Shown here: positions 31,113 through 44,906 of the stretch, in pieces
How the letters are laid out: every line of letters begins with the position of its first letter
How positions within the stretch are numbered: the first letter of the stretch is position 1
Assembly (NCBI GenBank): GCA_001931905.2
Contig: MSJI02000498.1
Span: forward strand, 66,012-126,269
Reading direction: 5' to 3'
Origin: Cladosporium sp. IMV 00045
Lineage: Eukaryota; Ascomycota; Dothideomycetes; Cladosporiales; Cladosporiaceae
Length of the DNA: 60,258 nucleotides
Notes under the pieces: generated by a model
Told to the model about the DNA's origin: nothing
Seen by the model: only the letters and a program-made list of their open reading frames with translations
Databases searched by the model: none
Made by a program: the position numbers and the translations under genes

Positions 31113-31454
31113 ATCATTATCTTTGATCCTAACGCACGACTTCCACGCACTGGCTATCTGCCCAACGCTAATGCTCGACTCAAAGCTTGGGGATTTGAAG
31201 GAGCAAATGTCAATCATACTCCAGGCGACGCAATGCGGCAGAACAAAGAACATCAAACCAATCCTGTTCTCCACTCCGACATATCCTCCACAGGCTGGCA
31301 ATCAATCAATCTGTGTCAATCTGTCTACTTCCCACCAATCTTTTTCACGTCTTTGCGGCCGAACACCGAGGATGGCGTGCTTCATGGCGAAAGTCAGGCT
31401 AACACGATCACAACTTTCGGATTTCATCACACAGACCGGCATGACCGCTCGCGA

Positions 31455-31688
31455 TCATTTGCGCACGGCGCGCCAAGGTTCCTCCACCGGCTTCTGAGCC
31501 AGCCAGCGATCCATGTTGTAAGAGAGATGAGATGGCACGTTGATGACAGGCTTGGTGTTCTTGCCCGTCGATAGCTCATTTGTGCCTGGCTCGGTCTGGA
31601 CCGAGGACGGGCGAGACGATAATGGTTGGTTTGGTAGTTGACCAGCCGAGCTCGACCTCGTCGTCTGAGGGCTTCGATTGGGTGCCAT
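31455..31688 (-). CDS. Small hypothetical protein, 77 aa
   Basis: An ATG-initiated frame (MAPNRSPQTTRSSSAGQLPN at the start). The N-terminal 45 residues are Ser/Pro/Thr-rich; the end (PSHLSYNMDRWLAQKPVEEP) looks more protein-like. There is no family recognition, intron evidence or conserved motif. It sits between the acetyltransferase 3' end and the promoter region of the C2H2 gene. It may be a real short gene or chance. Confidence 0.3.
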   Translation of the reverse strand: MAPNRSPQTTRSSSAGQLPNQPLSSRPSSVQTEPGTNELSTGKNTKPVINVPSHLSYNMDRWLAQKPVEEPWRAVRK

Positions 31689-31870
31689 GGCACTTTGCGG
31701 GAGAAATAATCAATTGTCGTGTTAATTAGCAATGGCAATGGCTATGTCGCTTGTCAGGACTTAGTCTCCGCGGGTATTATGTCTTGGGAAGAAAATTCTT
31801 CTGTGTCTTCTGAACAGTGATCTCGGTTCTGATGCCACAGTCTTGTTATATAACCTGTTGTGGTCAAAGA

Positions 31871-32475
31871 GGCATGCCCTTGAGGGGCATGTCCTTGAGG
31901 GGGCATGCCGTTCCAATGCTCACTTGTCTAGTGCTGTCAGGCATGATCGCTGGCACTTACGATGCCTTGTTCTCGAGAATCAAGAGGCATGTCCGATTTT
32001 TGACCAGACGCATTGAAAGGATCGACATTCCAAAATTCATTTTCAAGGGGCATGACAAGATGACGAGATCTCGGTCTATGCATAGCGACGCATGGAATCG
32101 CCACTATGTATGTCTGAACCCCGAGAATCGGAAGCCTTCAGGGGCTCTGTCATGTCTCACAAAGCACAGATCATGGGTATCGGGCCACAAATCACATGTG
32201 GCATGCCTCACGAGAATGTACTTTGAATGGGAGAGGTATGCCTCACGGGCTTGTACATCTTACAGCGTCGCAGCTCATTGGCCTGGGTATGCCCCGTGGG
32301 AAGGATGGTGGCACCACCGATCGTCCACGTCGAGGCGCCCATTTCCCCATCTGCTCGCTGACGGCAGGCTGGGTAGTTGAGCCATCATGCATGAGTGGCG
32401 CCTGGGCGAAACAAGGCGACCGCTTCGTGGGGCATACCTGCATACACTCAGCCGCCAGGTGCCATGAGGCATGCC
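31871..32475. repeat. Array of eleven RGGYATGYC-like motifs
   Basis: Eleven near-identical 8-mers occur in 605 bp: GGCATGCC at 31871, 31902, 32200 and 32468; GGCATGTC at 31886 and 31986; GGCATGAT at 31940; GGCATGAC at 32049; GGTATGCC at 32235 and 32286; and GGCATACC at 32431. The core is close to the palindrome GGCATGCC. Several copies share flanks: CCTTGAGG after the first two, CTCACG after 32200 and 32235, and CCCGTGGG after 32286. The array ends just before a CACGTG (32495-32500) and a TATATA (32509-32514), which fits a promoter of the downstream C2H2 gene. A decayed tandem repeat is an alternative. Confidence 0.6.
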
Positions 32476-32901
32476 ATCCTGTCGTGAGACACGACACGTG
32501 TCCTAGACTATATAGACTTGCAGCGGCTCCGCATCAATCTTTGAACGGCAAAATCTCGACTCTTCAAAACATTCCACTCGGTTGGCGCTTTTTTTCATCC
32601 GAAGCCCGCTTGGGCTGGCGATACCTTTCACGTCGGCCCTGTAAGCTGTAAGCTCCTCTCTCGAGAGGCCAGCGAGCAGGGCATCCCACTGTGACCACCA
32701 GAAAAGCTGGTTCGTTGCTGCTCTAGACCTCTGGTCCCTTTTTCTTCTTTGTTTGCAATTCTCTTAGTCAAAATTTCTTTGCAGTCTAGTTTCATCGGTT
32801 TCACGGAACTTCTCTCACAGGCTGATCAAGATTTTGATTTTGACGCCCATTTTGATTACATCCTAGCACCTTGTCGTTTTGATTGGTGTCAATACGCTGG
32901 T
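32476..32901 (+). promoter_or_regulatory. Core promoter and 5' leader of the C2H2 factor gene
   Basis: GACACGTGTC, a 10-nt palindrome with a CACGTG core, lies at 32493-32502 and TATATA at 32509-32514. The ATG used by the gene is at 32902, so the leader would be about 350 nt. The leader frame is open from about 32749 but has no ATG, and carries three TTTTGAT repeats. Confidence 0.45.
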
Positions 32902-33734
32902 ATGCCAGAGATTGATGCCACATTCTCACCGACTCGAGAAAAAAAATCAGTCCCCGCAGATATACCATGCAACTTGACGTGTGCTATATCTGCGCTTCCA
33001 TCCTACAACTCTGACGTTGAGGTCAAGACCTCGACAATCACACCTCAGGAAAAGCCGCTTCACCCCGTTCCCCAACATCCCATCATAGCCGAATCCGCTT
33101 TACCCTCGCCAACCGCTGGCTTAGGCGTGGGTCTTCCGATCGATACGGAGAGAGATATTCAGGGACAGTCGCAGAAGAAACGACGAGAATTGCACCAGGT
33201 GGACACTTCACCAACGCAAAGCACGCGCCCTAAACTTCTCGACGCCAATAGCATATGCGACAAGATCCAAAGCTCTGCTACCCTCGTCATTGAGTCACAA
33301 TCGTCAGTGCATGAACGCTCTACTCACGGAAGCGAGGAACGCGTCAATCCGCTGGATTTCGATCAGTCCAACGGACAACGCTCGATACCTTGCCGTGTCG
33401 ATGGCTGCTCTAAGCTATCCCATGGCAAAAGAGCTGACGAGTAAGTCACCGCGGCCTCTGAAGCGCTTTCACGCTAATGGGTTCAAGAAAACACTTCTCC
33501 AATGTACACAAGAACAGCTTCGTTTGCAACGAGTGTACAGCTCATGCCTTCGCTCTCGAAGCGGATTTGAAACGACATATCAAAGCTAGGCACAGAAAAA
33601 CGAAGGACCATGGCTGCCTCTGTGGCAAGTCTTTCGCTCGACGGGATCATCTCATAAGGCACATGAGACTCGTGCATGGTCGCAATGGCAGGTCAGAATC
33701 CGGCTTGGGCGATGCACCGGACAACAGCACTTGA
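32902..33734 (+). CDS. C2H2 zinc-finger transcription factor
   Basis: Predicted 261 aa; exons 32902-33440 and 33488-33734, intron GTAAGT..TTCAAG in phase 2. The first 170 residues are Ser/Thr/Pro-rich and probably disordered, with a basic cluster (SQKKRREL). The C-terminal third carries three fingers: a divergent first (CRVDGCSK...HFSNVH, whose codons straddle the intron), a second (FVCNECTAHAFALEADLKRH with HIKARH), and a third starting CLCGKSFARRDHLIRHMRLVH, where the cysteines are only one residue apart. The RRDHLxRH helix resembles fungal stress- and development-type C2H2 factors. Its promoter holds an unusual motif array, so autoregulation is a possibility (inference). Confidence 0.78.
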
Positions 33735-33889
33735 AGCCCATGGCCGTCTGGTAGCCAGATTTGTCCCTTGTCTATTTCTTTCTGAGCTATTTCTAATCTC
33801 AATCGGCATCACAGTGTACTGGGCAGATATTTGAGTATGTTTTGCGCAAGGCGTTGCAGGGTTTGCAGGCGTTGGAATCTCATTTATGG

Positions 33890-36396
33890 CTAATTACTAT
33901 CCAATGCGAAACACCTTTCACTACTCGCCTCCTCATTGCCCCACCAATGCGGCATAGTCACAATCTTTCCCGCGCCAAAGAACAGGAAGATAAGCAACAT
34001 ACTAAAGTTAAATCCCGCATCAAACGCCGCGGCCAGGATGTAGTTCCACCGCGCCCACAGCGTGTAGCGGTAGCGGTACGCCCAGAACATAACGACGAAG
34101 CCACCGATCAAGCTGCTGAAGTAGCCTGTGCTGATGTTTCCATAGAAGTGCGCCATGGTGCTGAAGAAAATGGTGGTGTTCCAAAGGTGGAATTTGGCTC
34201 GAGGGAAGAGGCGATGCAGGATGTAGATTAAGACTGGAGCGACTGCGCCTAGGAGGAAGCCAAGGGGCAGGTAGTGGTAGATGTGTTGCTCGAATAAGCG
34301 GCGGGGACCCTGCTTATTTGTAAGTGAAGACTCCAGGCTCAAAGAAATGATGGCTAACTTACAATCATGACATACTGGACAGCCATAGTGAGGTTTGACA
34401 CAAGCTCTTGACCAGTCCATTGGTGCGAAGGATCGGTCACTTTGCCTGTCAAGTAGTCCGCTTTGGTGTCCAACACCCATCGAATAACAGCGTAGTTGAT
34501 GGGGATACCGAGGAAAGAGCCAAAGACCTGCGAAAAGAAAACATCCCTGGGAGGAATATGCATGTAGTGGCCGATCTTCATGTCTTGAAGATTCAGTTGG
34601 GCTCGATACCATGCATTTCCGGCGATAGAGCCATAAACAGATGCTCCGACGGGGTTCTTGAAGCCATCGACAGAATTGACCATCAGGCCGTAAAGCAACT
34701 CATTGACCGTTCCAATCGGAAGTTGGAAGTTTGAAAGAGCGTACAGCCAGCCTAGCGGCACTACCAAGATCGCTCCAGTGCCGACTGCCATGAAGTATGT
34801 CCAGACCGGAATGAACAGCTTGCCGCAAGCTATGATCACGATCAAAGCGACGAAAGAAGCACCAAAGAGCAATCCAAACCACCACATGGGTACTTCGTCG
34901 TAAGAACGTTGGAGGATGCTCAGCTGGTCGTCGTACTGCTCGCTAATGCGAGCTTTTTTGTTGGTCATGCGCTGCTTGACTTTGAAGAAGCTCGAATGAA
35001 GTTGCTGCCAGCCGAAGCACGCCATCCAAACGATCGCAGAAGTGTACGCTGCGTAGTCGAAGAACATGTTCCAGAGCACTTGAGTACTGACGAAGGGCGG
35101 GCCGAGTTCGGCATACATCGTCTCGTTGAGTGTGATTTGAGGAGTCAGAAGTTGAGTGATCGGATAAGACGTTCCATTTTCTGGCACAGTCAGTCGAGAG
35201 CCCTTTTGATGTGATGTCTCAAATACTCACCAAGGAAAAGTCTGTTTGAGTTGAGGTGGTGATTCCACTCTCCAAGATTTCCGAACTTGGCCGCAGGCAT
35301 CAACACCCAGGCACCGCAGGCGAAACCCAGAAAGACCACGACCTGCGTCCACCAAGGAGTCAGGAAAAGCGACATGCCTCTAGCTGCAACGTTTGACCAG
35401 TCAAGCGACAGATTCAGGAGGCCCATGCCTCCAAATCCCGATCCGACGAAGTTGGCTACTGGGTTTTGCGGCGCAACCCAGCAAAGGAATGCGAGTGAGC
35501 CTAGCATAGGAAAAACATATTCTGGCAGGAACTGCCAGAGAGTCACGCCTAGTAGCACAGAAAAGAAGACTTTCGTCTGCTTGCGTGATTCCCTGGTCGG
35601 ATTTTGTCTTTGTTTCCTCTGGGTTTCGAACAGGGCTGTCTGGCAGAGCCTGTGCGACTGTCAGGGATACGAAGAAAGTGACATTCTAGAGGATGATAAC
35701 TTACGCAGTGAACCATGGAAACTGAGGGTCGTAGATCAGGAATTGCCGTGCAATAGCCGCGAAACTGTAACCTGTCCAGACGATCGCCCACATGAAGAAG
35801 ATGGCTACCAGGGGATGCATTCGGGAATCGAAGTACAGTTCTGCCATAGAAATTGGTGTGTAGCCCATGTTGTATGTCGCTCCCGAAGCCGCAGAGATAG
35901 TGATTAGAACGTGCTCCTTGTAGCTGAATGGTCCAGGGTTCATGGAAAATGAACGCTTCGTCAAAGGGATGCGAAAACTTCGTGTAGGCAATATTTTGGC
36001 AAGCCAGTCTCCAGCATAGCTTGATGCAATCTGTACGAAGAAGATCGAATACGGTGCGTATGTTGTGCGGTAATGGCTCATCATGCTGAGGAAAGCTCCC
36101 GGCACCACGAAGACGATGGTCAGAACCAAATAGCGGAATGTCAAGGTCGGCAGTGTCGGATCGTCGGAAAAGCTCACGACTCGTCGAACGTACGAAGGTA
36201 TATCCTGAAGACGTGGATCTTTATCATCAATTCCATCTTCATGTTCGCTACCAGCTTCTGTTGTGTAGAGGAAGGGAGGTTTTTCTATGTCGCTGTCTGT
36301 GGTGACTCCCTTTGGTCGTTCTAGTTCCGTACATCCTGCAAGGCTGTGTGAGGATAATTGAGAGCCTGTCGGCTTGGAGGGCTCGCTGTAGGCCAT
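33890..36396 (-). CDS. OPT-family oligopeptide/siderophore transporter
   Basis: Predicted 782-aa polytopic plasma-membrane transporter with four exons: 35705-36396, 35231-35649, 34363-35180 and 33890-34309. The start is ATG 36396, since the upstream frame has only a GTG. Family signatures: VRRVVSFSDDPTLPTLTFRY at the end of the cytosolic head, SMNPGPFSYKEH (NPG motif), YDPQFPWFTA|LCQTALFET across intron 1, GFGGMGLLNLSLDW, HYMHIPPRDVFF (the KIPPR-type motif) and GPRRLFEQ after intron 3. The last acceptor is a NAGNAG (AAGCAG), so the protein may have an optional Gln. OPT proteins import tetra/pentapeptides, glutathione or metal-ligand complexes with protons. Confidence 0.92.
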
Positions 36397-37847
36397 GAGT
36401 AGGTCATAAGTCGCTGTGGCTTGGAGTTCAGAAACGATCAGCCAAGTAGTCACCGTTGGAAGACCTTATACAAGCTTCGAGACGCTTTCCAAAAGGCCAA
36501 CATTAATAACCCATAGCACGAAAGATAAGTCCGCAATGGTGCCATCGTTTACCGAAGGCCACTTACAGTAGCATATCACCAGAGCCCCATCCTGCAAACC
36601 ACAGGAAGCAAATCGTTTGCAAGAGTCCATGGGGTTTCGGTCTATTACCCAATCGAAAGTGGATCCCATAGATGGTTGTGCAGATGGCGAAGGAATGCTG
36701 AGACTGATCTCTTCCGAGCTGCAGGTCATTTGTATCCCAATAAAGCATGGCACCAGGTTGACACTTATTTGCTGGCGGAGGTCTTGCGAGGCCGACGGCC
36801 CATTATCAATGGCAACATGAGTACCTATGGAACATGTCAGATGTTTGCATTGTCTTTACCCAACTTTAAGCTTTGCGGCGTTGAATGCTTAACAAAAGCC
36901 AAAATATTTGGCTAGGCTCAAAGCTCGGGCGATATTGTCGATGTCGTGATCTGAGCTAACTGGAAATTGACGATTCGACATTGCATTTTGCCGACAAAAC
37001 TGTCGAAGAATGCATATGCATGCTTGTCATCGTCGTATCGAACATCCAGAGGCTATAGCGTCCAAGATATGTTGGCATCAGTTTGTCTCCACTATTGCTC
37101 AAATGACGATCTGGACCCGTTGGGCAAGCGACTTGTACAAGTGCATCAAACGAAGGTAGTACGATACAACTGAGAGGAGTGAAGCATTGGCACCTCGGAT
37201 ACTCACATCATTATCTGGCCAGGGCAGCCTTCATCAAAAAGTCCAAGAATTACCGAGGTGTCTTTAGACTAGAGAGTAAGTACTTATGAGCCCTTCGAGT
37301 TTGAGTCGGTAGTCAGTCACTATGTTTAAGGGTTAGGGTTGTGGTTGATGCTCTACGGTTATCCCTCTTCCCAACTGGTCTTCGCTATTGCCGCTCTCAT
37401 GAAGATCACATGAGGTGAATGGCTTTGACAATAGCTAAGCGTGAAGCAAGAAACAATCTTTACTTGCCTTTGGTTGCACCACACAAGCACTCTTTGAAGT
37501 CGCAGAGAATGCCAGTTTCCACTACTGCCGAAGCCGCAGGTGAGCGATAGGAGATACCGAGTTGGACTTTCTCCTCTTCAACTTCAGTGAGAGACAGTCT
37601 GAAGACCCGTATCTCACTGACTAACCATATCATCCATTTCAATGCACGACACTCGGACGAATCCAGCAAAGCTTTTGAAACACATATTGCTATGGTGTTG
37701 TACGACGAGGCTGAGAAGCCGGGTGCAGCACGCCTGCATATGCATTACTCCGCCACCTTATTTCTGCTCTTGCCATATAACAGCCCCGGTCCCATTCATA
37801 TCGGAAATCTTCCATTCTGTCCACCTTGCCATTGAGAAGCGACCAAT
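36397..37847. other. 1.45-kb intergenic region with a short telomere-like repeat
   Basis: No convincing gene. TTAAGGGTTAGGGTT at 37326-37340 contains just over two telomere-type units, too few to be more than a curiosity. This region should hold the OPT promoter and that of the gene at 37848. Confidence 0.4.
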
Positions 37848-40142
37848 ATGGCGGAGGCTGTTGGAATCTCAACTGGAGTCCTACAGGTGGCTGGCTTCGG
37901 CGCCGCCTGAGGAGGCACACTCTTCAATTGCGCCAAAGGAATACGAAATGCCAACAAAGAGCTCGAAACCATAGCCGCGCAGGTGGAGGCAACCTCAAAG
38001 TCTCTTGATGCGGTGGGAGCTCTATTGGGCGACCAGGACACCAAGGACTTTCACACACCAAAACTATACGAAGATACAAACGCAGTCTCCAAAGGATGCC
38101 ATGAAGTCTTCTGCGAGCTCGAGACGGCTGTCAACGCCTTCGAGAACAAGTCAGGCAAATTCAAGCTCACCGTGACCGCTCGGCTTCAATGGCCTCTGAG
38201 CAGTGCCAGAATTCTGGATCTACAAAAATTTCTCAAGAATTACGGCGATATGCTGCATTTGATGCTTGCGGTGTTGCAGATCGTGGAAGGTCGTCGTGCA
38301 GCGTAAGTCAATGAAGAGTCTTTCCGTCGTAGAGATGCCTCCTGACTTTGAAACAGCACCAAGGAAGAACTCCGTGGACTCGAGACTCATTTGCGATCTC
38401 TGGTCATATCGAACAATAGCTTGACTGAAGCGAACAAGAGCCTTTCTGACACAATAGCTGCGGTTACGCAACGTCCTTGTGACGTTCCAAACTCGGCAAC
38501 AGTGAACCTAGTCTCTTTCGCAACGAATCCTTCAACTTCGGCATCTCAAGATGAAGGACGACGAAGGACGTTGACTGCTTCGCCTGAACGGATTGGGAGT
38601 TCAAGACCATCAGCGGAACATGTGCTTGAGGTTTCACCGGGCGACCACTTGCTACGATGCATGCAAGCCGTGCAAGAACTTGCATCCTCCATCTCGTGTG
38701 CAATTGATGCATGGCAAGGGCAGCCCAAACCCGGCAACCCTGATGTTCACGGCTCCTTCGCCAACGTCACAGCATGTTTCGACGAGCTCCCACATATGTT
38801 GGAATGCAAGTTATCCGAGCGTCGCGTGATTTGGCCAAAGTTCAATCCAGACGGTGCTCAGGGCTCAAGAAGCACATGTGCGTGCTTGACGAGTCCTTCC
38901 TCGGTTAAGTGGAAACGGGCAGCCAAGACACGAAAAAAGTCTTTGATGTTTGCACATCTGGGTGCTCCTCAAATCGAGGCCTCCGATGAGAATGCGAAAG
39001 AGACCACAGCAGCACTGCTCAGTTCTCCGAAAGTTGATCGCCGAAGGCCACCCAAGCTATTCAGTGACGATTTTGTGCTGCCGCCGCCTCCGCCACGGCC
39101 ACGACAACAGTCTGCCTCGTTGACCTCACAGAACACTGCAAACACAAGACCGCTTCCTGATCTGATTCCATATTCAGGAGCTTCTGAACTCGACACTCAT
39201 GCGTCGACAACCTACATTCCCAGCGGGAGCAGTTATGGGCCCGACATTGGTCTCCCAAGAGCGGAGACCAACCGATCATTGCAGGTCCCCGATCCTCCGG
39301 GAGCCGATTTCCGCTTCTGCGTGTCGACCAATCCATTGGTTGAAAAAGAGACAGACGAAATGCGTGAGAATCGCAAGCACGTCATGCGCAATTTCCTCCG
39401 CAAAGAGGCACGCAAGACCTCAGGCCCGCGAGATGCGAGAGCTGGAGGGCTTCAACCAGATAAAAGCAGACACCTCGATTCGTCTACAAGAAAAGCTCCG
39501 AATTCACTCGGCCCATTTGCACCTTCGCCTCCATATGGTCCCGGCGTTGGGGTAAAGAGTCCGCATCCCAGGCACGTTGCTGTCGCTCCCGAACGCAAGA
39601 GGTGTCGGAGTCTAGATACCGCCTGCCGTTCTAGCGTTCGCGATCGACACAAGTTCGCCCAAGCCAACGATGGTAACCACGAAGATGACTACCTCGACAA
39701 ATCTTCGGCTCTCCGCCGCCAAAGGACCTGGAGCCATTGTACTAGAAGCAGACCCAGGCCCCGGTCTTGCTCAGCGTCCCATACGAGATCCTCAGATTCT
39801 AGAGGGGATTGTGAACGCCATCGATCTAGATCTCCAGATCGGTCTCGTGGGAGACAGTCAGATCCTATTGTTGGTGATGCCAGTGTTATTACTCAGAATG
39901 TCGTTATTACTGGTCTCATATCAGACTATCTACTGAAACAGTCGCGTCATCAGCGCTCGCCTGAGAAGCTGTGCCCAAACAAGCGCTTTCTAGATAGCTC
40001 TGAAGATACGGAGACCCCCAGTAAAGCAGCAAAAACCGAGGGTACCGAGGGGACGGAGGTGATATCAGCGATCCAAAATCTTTTCAGCCGGTGGGTTGGG
40101 AAAGACGCCAGCTCAATCATTCTGAGCTCTGAGAGTGTGTAA
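37848..40142 (+). CDS. Fungal N-terminal (PigL_N/HeLo-like) domain protein, in-frame UGA at codon 21
   Basis: The ATG at 37848 opens MAEAVGISTGVLQVAGFGAA, the typical start of fungal N-terminal domains found on STAND-type and related proteins. TGA follows at 37908-37910, after which the same frame continues with conserved-looking GGTLFNCAKGIRNANKELE and AAQVEATSKSLDAVGALL. An intron (38303-38356, GTAAGT..AACAG) joins to exon 38357-40142. Total 746 codons including the UGA. The rest is low complexity: a Pro run (PPPPPPRPRQQ near 390), an SR/RS-rich block (SRSPDRSRGR) and a Lys-rich tail. There is no in-frame ATG for a long way after the UGA, so the protein is lost unless the UGA is read through or is an error. 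No effector domain is recognised. Confidence 0.6.
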
Positions 40143-42459
<2,317 letters not shown>

Positions 42460-42486
42460 ATATTGCCGGTCTGATGAATAGCTTTA

Positions 42487-44444
42487 CTATGCGTCGTTCA
42501 ACAGTCCTATGTAAGAGGTGGTTTTGAGGATCGAGAACATCAATTCGACGTCGGCCGCTTGACTTGACCATTCATGTAGCTCGTTGAGCGCAACTTCAAT
42601 CGACTCTGTCCAGTTCGGCGGTAAGAAATGGCTGATTGGCGAAAGCCGACATGAGTATATGATCATGGCACTCGTGAAGACGTGTCTCAACATGAACCAC
42701 GTACCACCATGTCGGCCTACTCCTCTCATCCTTGATATTCGCAGTATAGAGTACTCAATGCACTTGGATGCCCCGATAGTGATGTCTGGGTTGCTACCAG
42801 GAGAATGGCAAGCGACGTAGAGGAGTGGAAGGGAGATCATCTGGCGCCACTGAAGTATACGACTGGTGAGGTGCTGACCAAAATCAATGCCAGGCAGACG
42901 GTCGGCCTCAGAGCCAACGGAAAGACAGTCCGGAATCGACTGAGCCCATAAGTCAACCTGTTCCTCGCAAGTCCGACTTCGGTTGATGATTGAAACTTGA
43001 TCACGTATCCAGCCTTCTGGCCCGTCTTCATGCAAGAGTCGTGTTGTATCTTCCATCATTCTTCGAAGAGATATCTCGGCGAGGTAGAAGCACCAGCCCT
43101 GCTCTTCTTTTGAGCTCGGTTGGTTTGGCGTATCACCTGCGCTCGACAGGACAGAATCGGGTTCCCTGACGGATGGTGGCTCTGGTAATGAATTAGGAGC
43201 CTCTTGTGCTCCCCGGCACGGTGGATCAAGGCCTAGTTCGACCACGATTTCGCTGAAATTGGTCAGCACGACTCTTGGGAAGGCAGCATGCAGCTGGCCT
43301 ACCTTTCCGCTCGAGATGTGGACTCTATAGCTCTTTGCAATAAGCTTCTCTCCTCGTGAGATGGATCCTCATTCTTTGGCGCTATATTGATATGGAATTG
43401 CAAGCGCATGGATGCTTGTCGAGCGTGCAACAAAGCTGCCATTGGCTGCAAGATGCTCTTTTCGTAAATGCATGCAAACAAGAAGCAATAGACATCTATC
43501 AAGTCATTACCGAGGAGCCCAAGACGCTTCTGTGCAGCTGAATAGAAGGCTCGCGACTGTTCCAGATCATCATCGCTTGGACTCTGCATTTGATTGGTTT
43601 CATGGCTTTGTTTTGAGAACCATGGTGTCGTAATGCCTGATAGAGCGCAGCATAACAACTGGTTACTTAATCTTAGCACAATGATACAACCTGTCATATG
43701 ACTGAAGTGTCAACTCACGATAAGGCACGACTCAGCGGACCAATCCAACCCATGTTCAGCATTCCGAGCGGCCAGCTGCAACAAGTCTGTTCCATCCAGA
43801 ACCGGGTTGCGAGGAAGCACTTGCTCAATGAAAGTTCGGATCAGTGGCAAAACATCGTCCTCGCTGAAAGCTCGTCGTTTGCTTGATGCCATGCCCCTGG
43901 GGTTCGCAGGCGACGCACCTGCAGTATCACCCATACAAGCCTGTCGCTGCGCGAGTGACACTAGGGACTCAACATCCCAAACATCTTGCGAGAGAGCAGG
44001 CTTCAACACTGGCCATGCCAATAAGCTCTCGCACCTGCGAGAGTCCAGCAAAAGTCTGTGATGCTCGACTATACAGCCCTCGTTCTGTGCCGGTGAGCGT
44101 GATATGGTGACGTTGGAAGTCGCTTGCGGCTGGCCGTCCGGCGTGACAGTCTGGTCTTGACGCTGGGTCGCAGATGAATGCCATAGATGCTCTAAGTCGT
44201 CAAGGCGTTCAAGTATACGTTGTGTGCCTTTGTCGAATGCCGGAGACTGTACCTCGGCATCATCACCGCCGTCGTAGACGCAGGTGGCGTTGTGCAATTG
44301 GCAATAGCCACATGTTGGCCTGGTATTGTCGCATCGAGTCTTCCGGAGACGACAGAACTGACACGCTGCAAATGCTCGTTTCCGCGAAGCAAGATTGTCA
44401 GTTGGAGCTGGGCGTTTGCGTTTGGAAGATGGCGGTGGGGCCAT
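42487..44444 (-). CDS. Zn(II)2Cys6 transcription factor
   Basis: Predicted 615 aa; exons 43719-44444, 43303-43658 and 42487-43252. The start is ATG 44444. A basic stretch (SSKRKRPAPTDNLASRKR) precedes the binuclear cluster CQFCRLRKTRC (C-x2-C-x6-C) and CGYCQLHNATC, residues about 28-55, then a short linker and a coiled-coil-like segment (TQRILERLDDLEHLWH). The rest has the pattern of the fungal-specific regulatory domain (FIEQVLPRNPVLDG, DLIDVYCFLFACIYEKSILQ, WCFYLAEISLRRMMEDT). It lies between a sulfatase and a sugar-type transporter, both with broken frames, and is itself intact; a pathway-specific regulator role is an inference from that position. Confidence 0.87.
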
Positions 44445-44906
44445 CGGTCTTGCGAGAAGATCAAGGCAGCGGGGATGCACGGGGAGAAGCCTGTCGGTGC
44501 GTGAGTACTCGCGAGCTGGTGTCCTCGCCAGGGATGAACGGGGGCATGAAATGTCTTGACAGATTCAAATCAACCTCAAAGCATGTTGTCAAGTCATCAC
44601 TTGAAGTCACGTAGCGGGGGTGAACGGGGCCTCGGGTGCGGAGGCGCTCTTGCGTGATCACCATAGCGGCTTCCAGTCTGCGATAATCCTGACTGCCGCC
44701 ACGGCAACTTCAATAGATAACGGGAAAGGCGACAAAAGTATCAATTGCAACATTACATTGAGGATCGCGTGATCACCACGAAAGGTGACCCTCAAAGTCA
44801 TCTTGATACATCAATATAACAACAGTCCGTCGAAGATGGGCAAGATGGAGTCGAAGGGCATCCTCTCAGATCATCGATATTCAATTCGCCAACGGCATTG
44901 CACGAA
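44445..44906. promoter_or_regulatory. Divergent promoter with two copies of GCGTGATCACCA
   Basis: Between the Zn2Cys6 gene (-) and the MFS transporter (+). GCGTGATCACCA occurs exactly at 44652-44663 and 44767-44778, 115 nt apart in the same orientation; its core GTGATCAC is a perfect palindrome. A CCG-N3-CGG element of the kind bound by some Zn2Cys6 dimers is at 44696-44704. These are candidate operator sites for the adjacent regulator. Confidence 0.5.

Noticed and set aside
37326..37340. Interstitial telomeric repeat as a trace of chromosome fusion
   Set aside because: Only about two TTAGGG units; far too short to argue for a fusion site.
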